Positions 63,931 through 64,000 of a stretch of DNA of 64,000 nt are shown piece after piece. The position numbers and the translations under genes are program-made. Position 1 is the first letter of the stretch; each line of letters begins with the position of its first letter. The notes beneath the pieces were generated by a model. It was not told where the DNA came from. It saw only the letters and a list, made by a program, of their open reading frames with translations, and searched no databases. The stretch is from JBNLBT01 sp050303435 (GTDB lineage Bacteria > Pseudomonadota > Gammaproteobacteria > Xanthomonadales > Marinicellaceae): positions 1 to 64,000 of the forward strand of contig JBNLBT010000003.1 in assembly GCA_050303435.1 (NCBI GenBank). The letters are read 5' to 3'.

Positions 63931-64000
63931 ACTCAGAAGACCAGGTTCAATCCGGGTTTTTGCGACAACACATCAAATGCAATGACGCAGCGTTCAGCGT
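63927..64000 (+). CDS. Start of the next ORF, cut by the window edge
   Basis: The ATG at 63927 overlaps the sulfotransferase stop (ATGA) and 24 codons are visible (MNSEDQVQSGFLRQHIKCND). Too short to classify. The coupling suggests it belongs to the same operon and could be a further TPR, oxygenase or sulfotransferase gene. Confidence 0.6.
   Translation, partial: MNSEDQVQSGFLRQHIKCNDAAFS

Overview
The window looks like the chromosome of a free-living, probably marine or aquatic gammaproteobacterium related to the Xanthomonadales/Lysobacterales or Marinicella-like lineages. This placement is inferred from gene content and was not tested by a tree. Supporting genes are pilT-pilU beside a GspE/PilB-type ATPase, a pyruvate dehydrogenase whose E3 subunit carries an N-terminal lipoyl domain, tandem POT peptide transporters, an S9 peptidase, a large TonB-dependent receptor and several TPR-sulfotransferases. 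The sequence is moderately GC-rich and densely coded. No rRNA, tRNA, insertion sequence, prophage or CRISPR array was seen. There is one 10-base N run at 6013-6022.

Layout. 1-4531 (minus) is a four-gene run of two POT transporters, an FmdB-like zinc ribbon and moaB, cut by the window edge. 4904-5599 is a YciK-like SDR. 5628-5823 holds an apparent unannotated small RNA with its own promoter and terminator. 6065-10568 (minus) carries an aminomuconate-semialdehyde-type ALDH overlapping an SDR, then folE2 and a MidA-type methyltransferase. 10852-15590 has a phospholipase-D lipoprotein, an unknown anchored protein with a possible Sm-like C-terminus, and a FecCD/BtuCD importer pair without a binding protein. 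15706-21427 is a surface-motility region: GspE/PilB ATPase, amidotransferase, GNAT, lipoprotein, pilU and pilT. 22162-23673 is a sodium:alanine symporter closed by a strong terminator.

23847-36333 is central carbon metabolism: gapA-pgk-fba(class I)-maeB-aceE, then an M23 peptidase, then aceF-lpd. No pyruvate kinase lies in the cluster, and a GTP-type PEP carboxykinase lies at 45417-47162. 36404-38223 (minus) holds comF, a barrel protein and a DUF937 protein. 38409-40888 is DUF1631 plus PilZ. 40863-42905 is tolC-pcm. 43072-45348 is rsmG-parA-parB.

47193-64000 is the most unusual part. It has three TPR-sulfotransferases, a TPR/2-oxoglutarate oxygenase fusion, a stand-alone 2-oxoglutarate oxygenase, a CRTAC1-like FG-GAP/UnbV protein, a secreted TPR protein, an S9 peptidase and a TonB receptor. 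The last genes (oxygenase, TPR-oxygenase, TPR-sulfotransferase, next ORF) overlap by 1-4 bases behind the receptor. They look like a co-expressed hydroxylation-plus-sulfation module acting on an unidentified peptide, protein or envelope substrate. This module and the small RNA are the strongest candidates for undescribed biology here.
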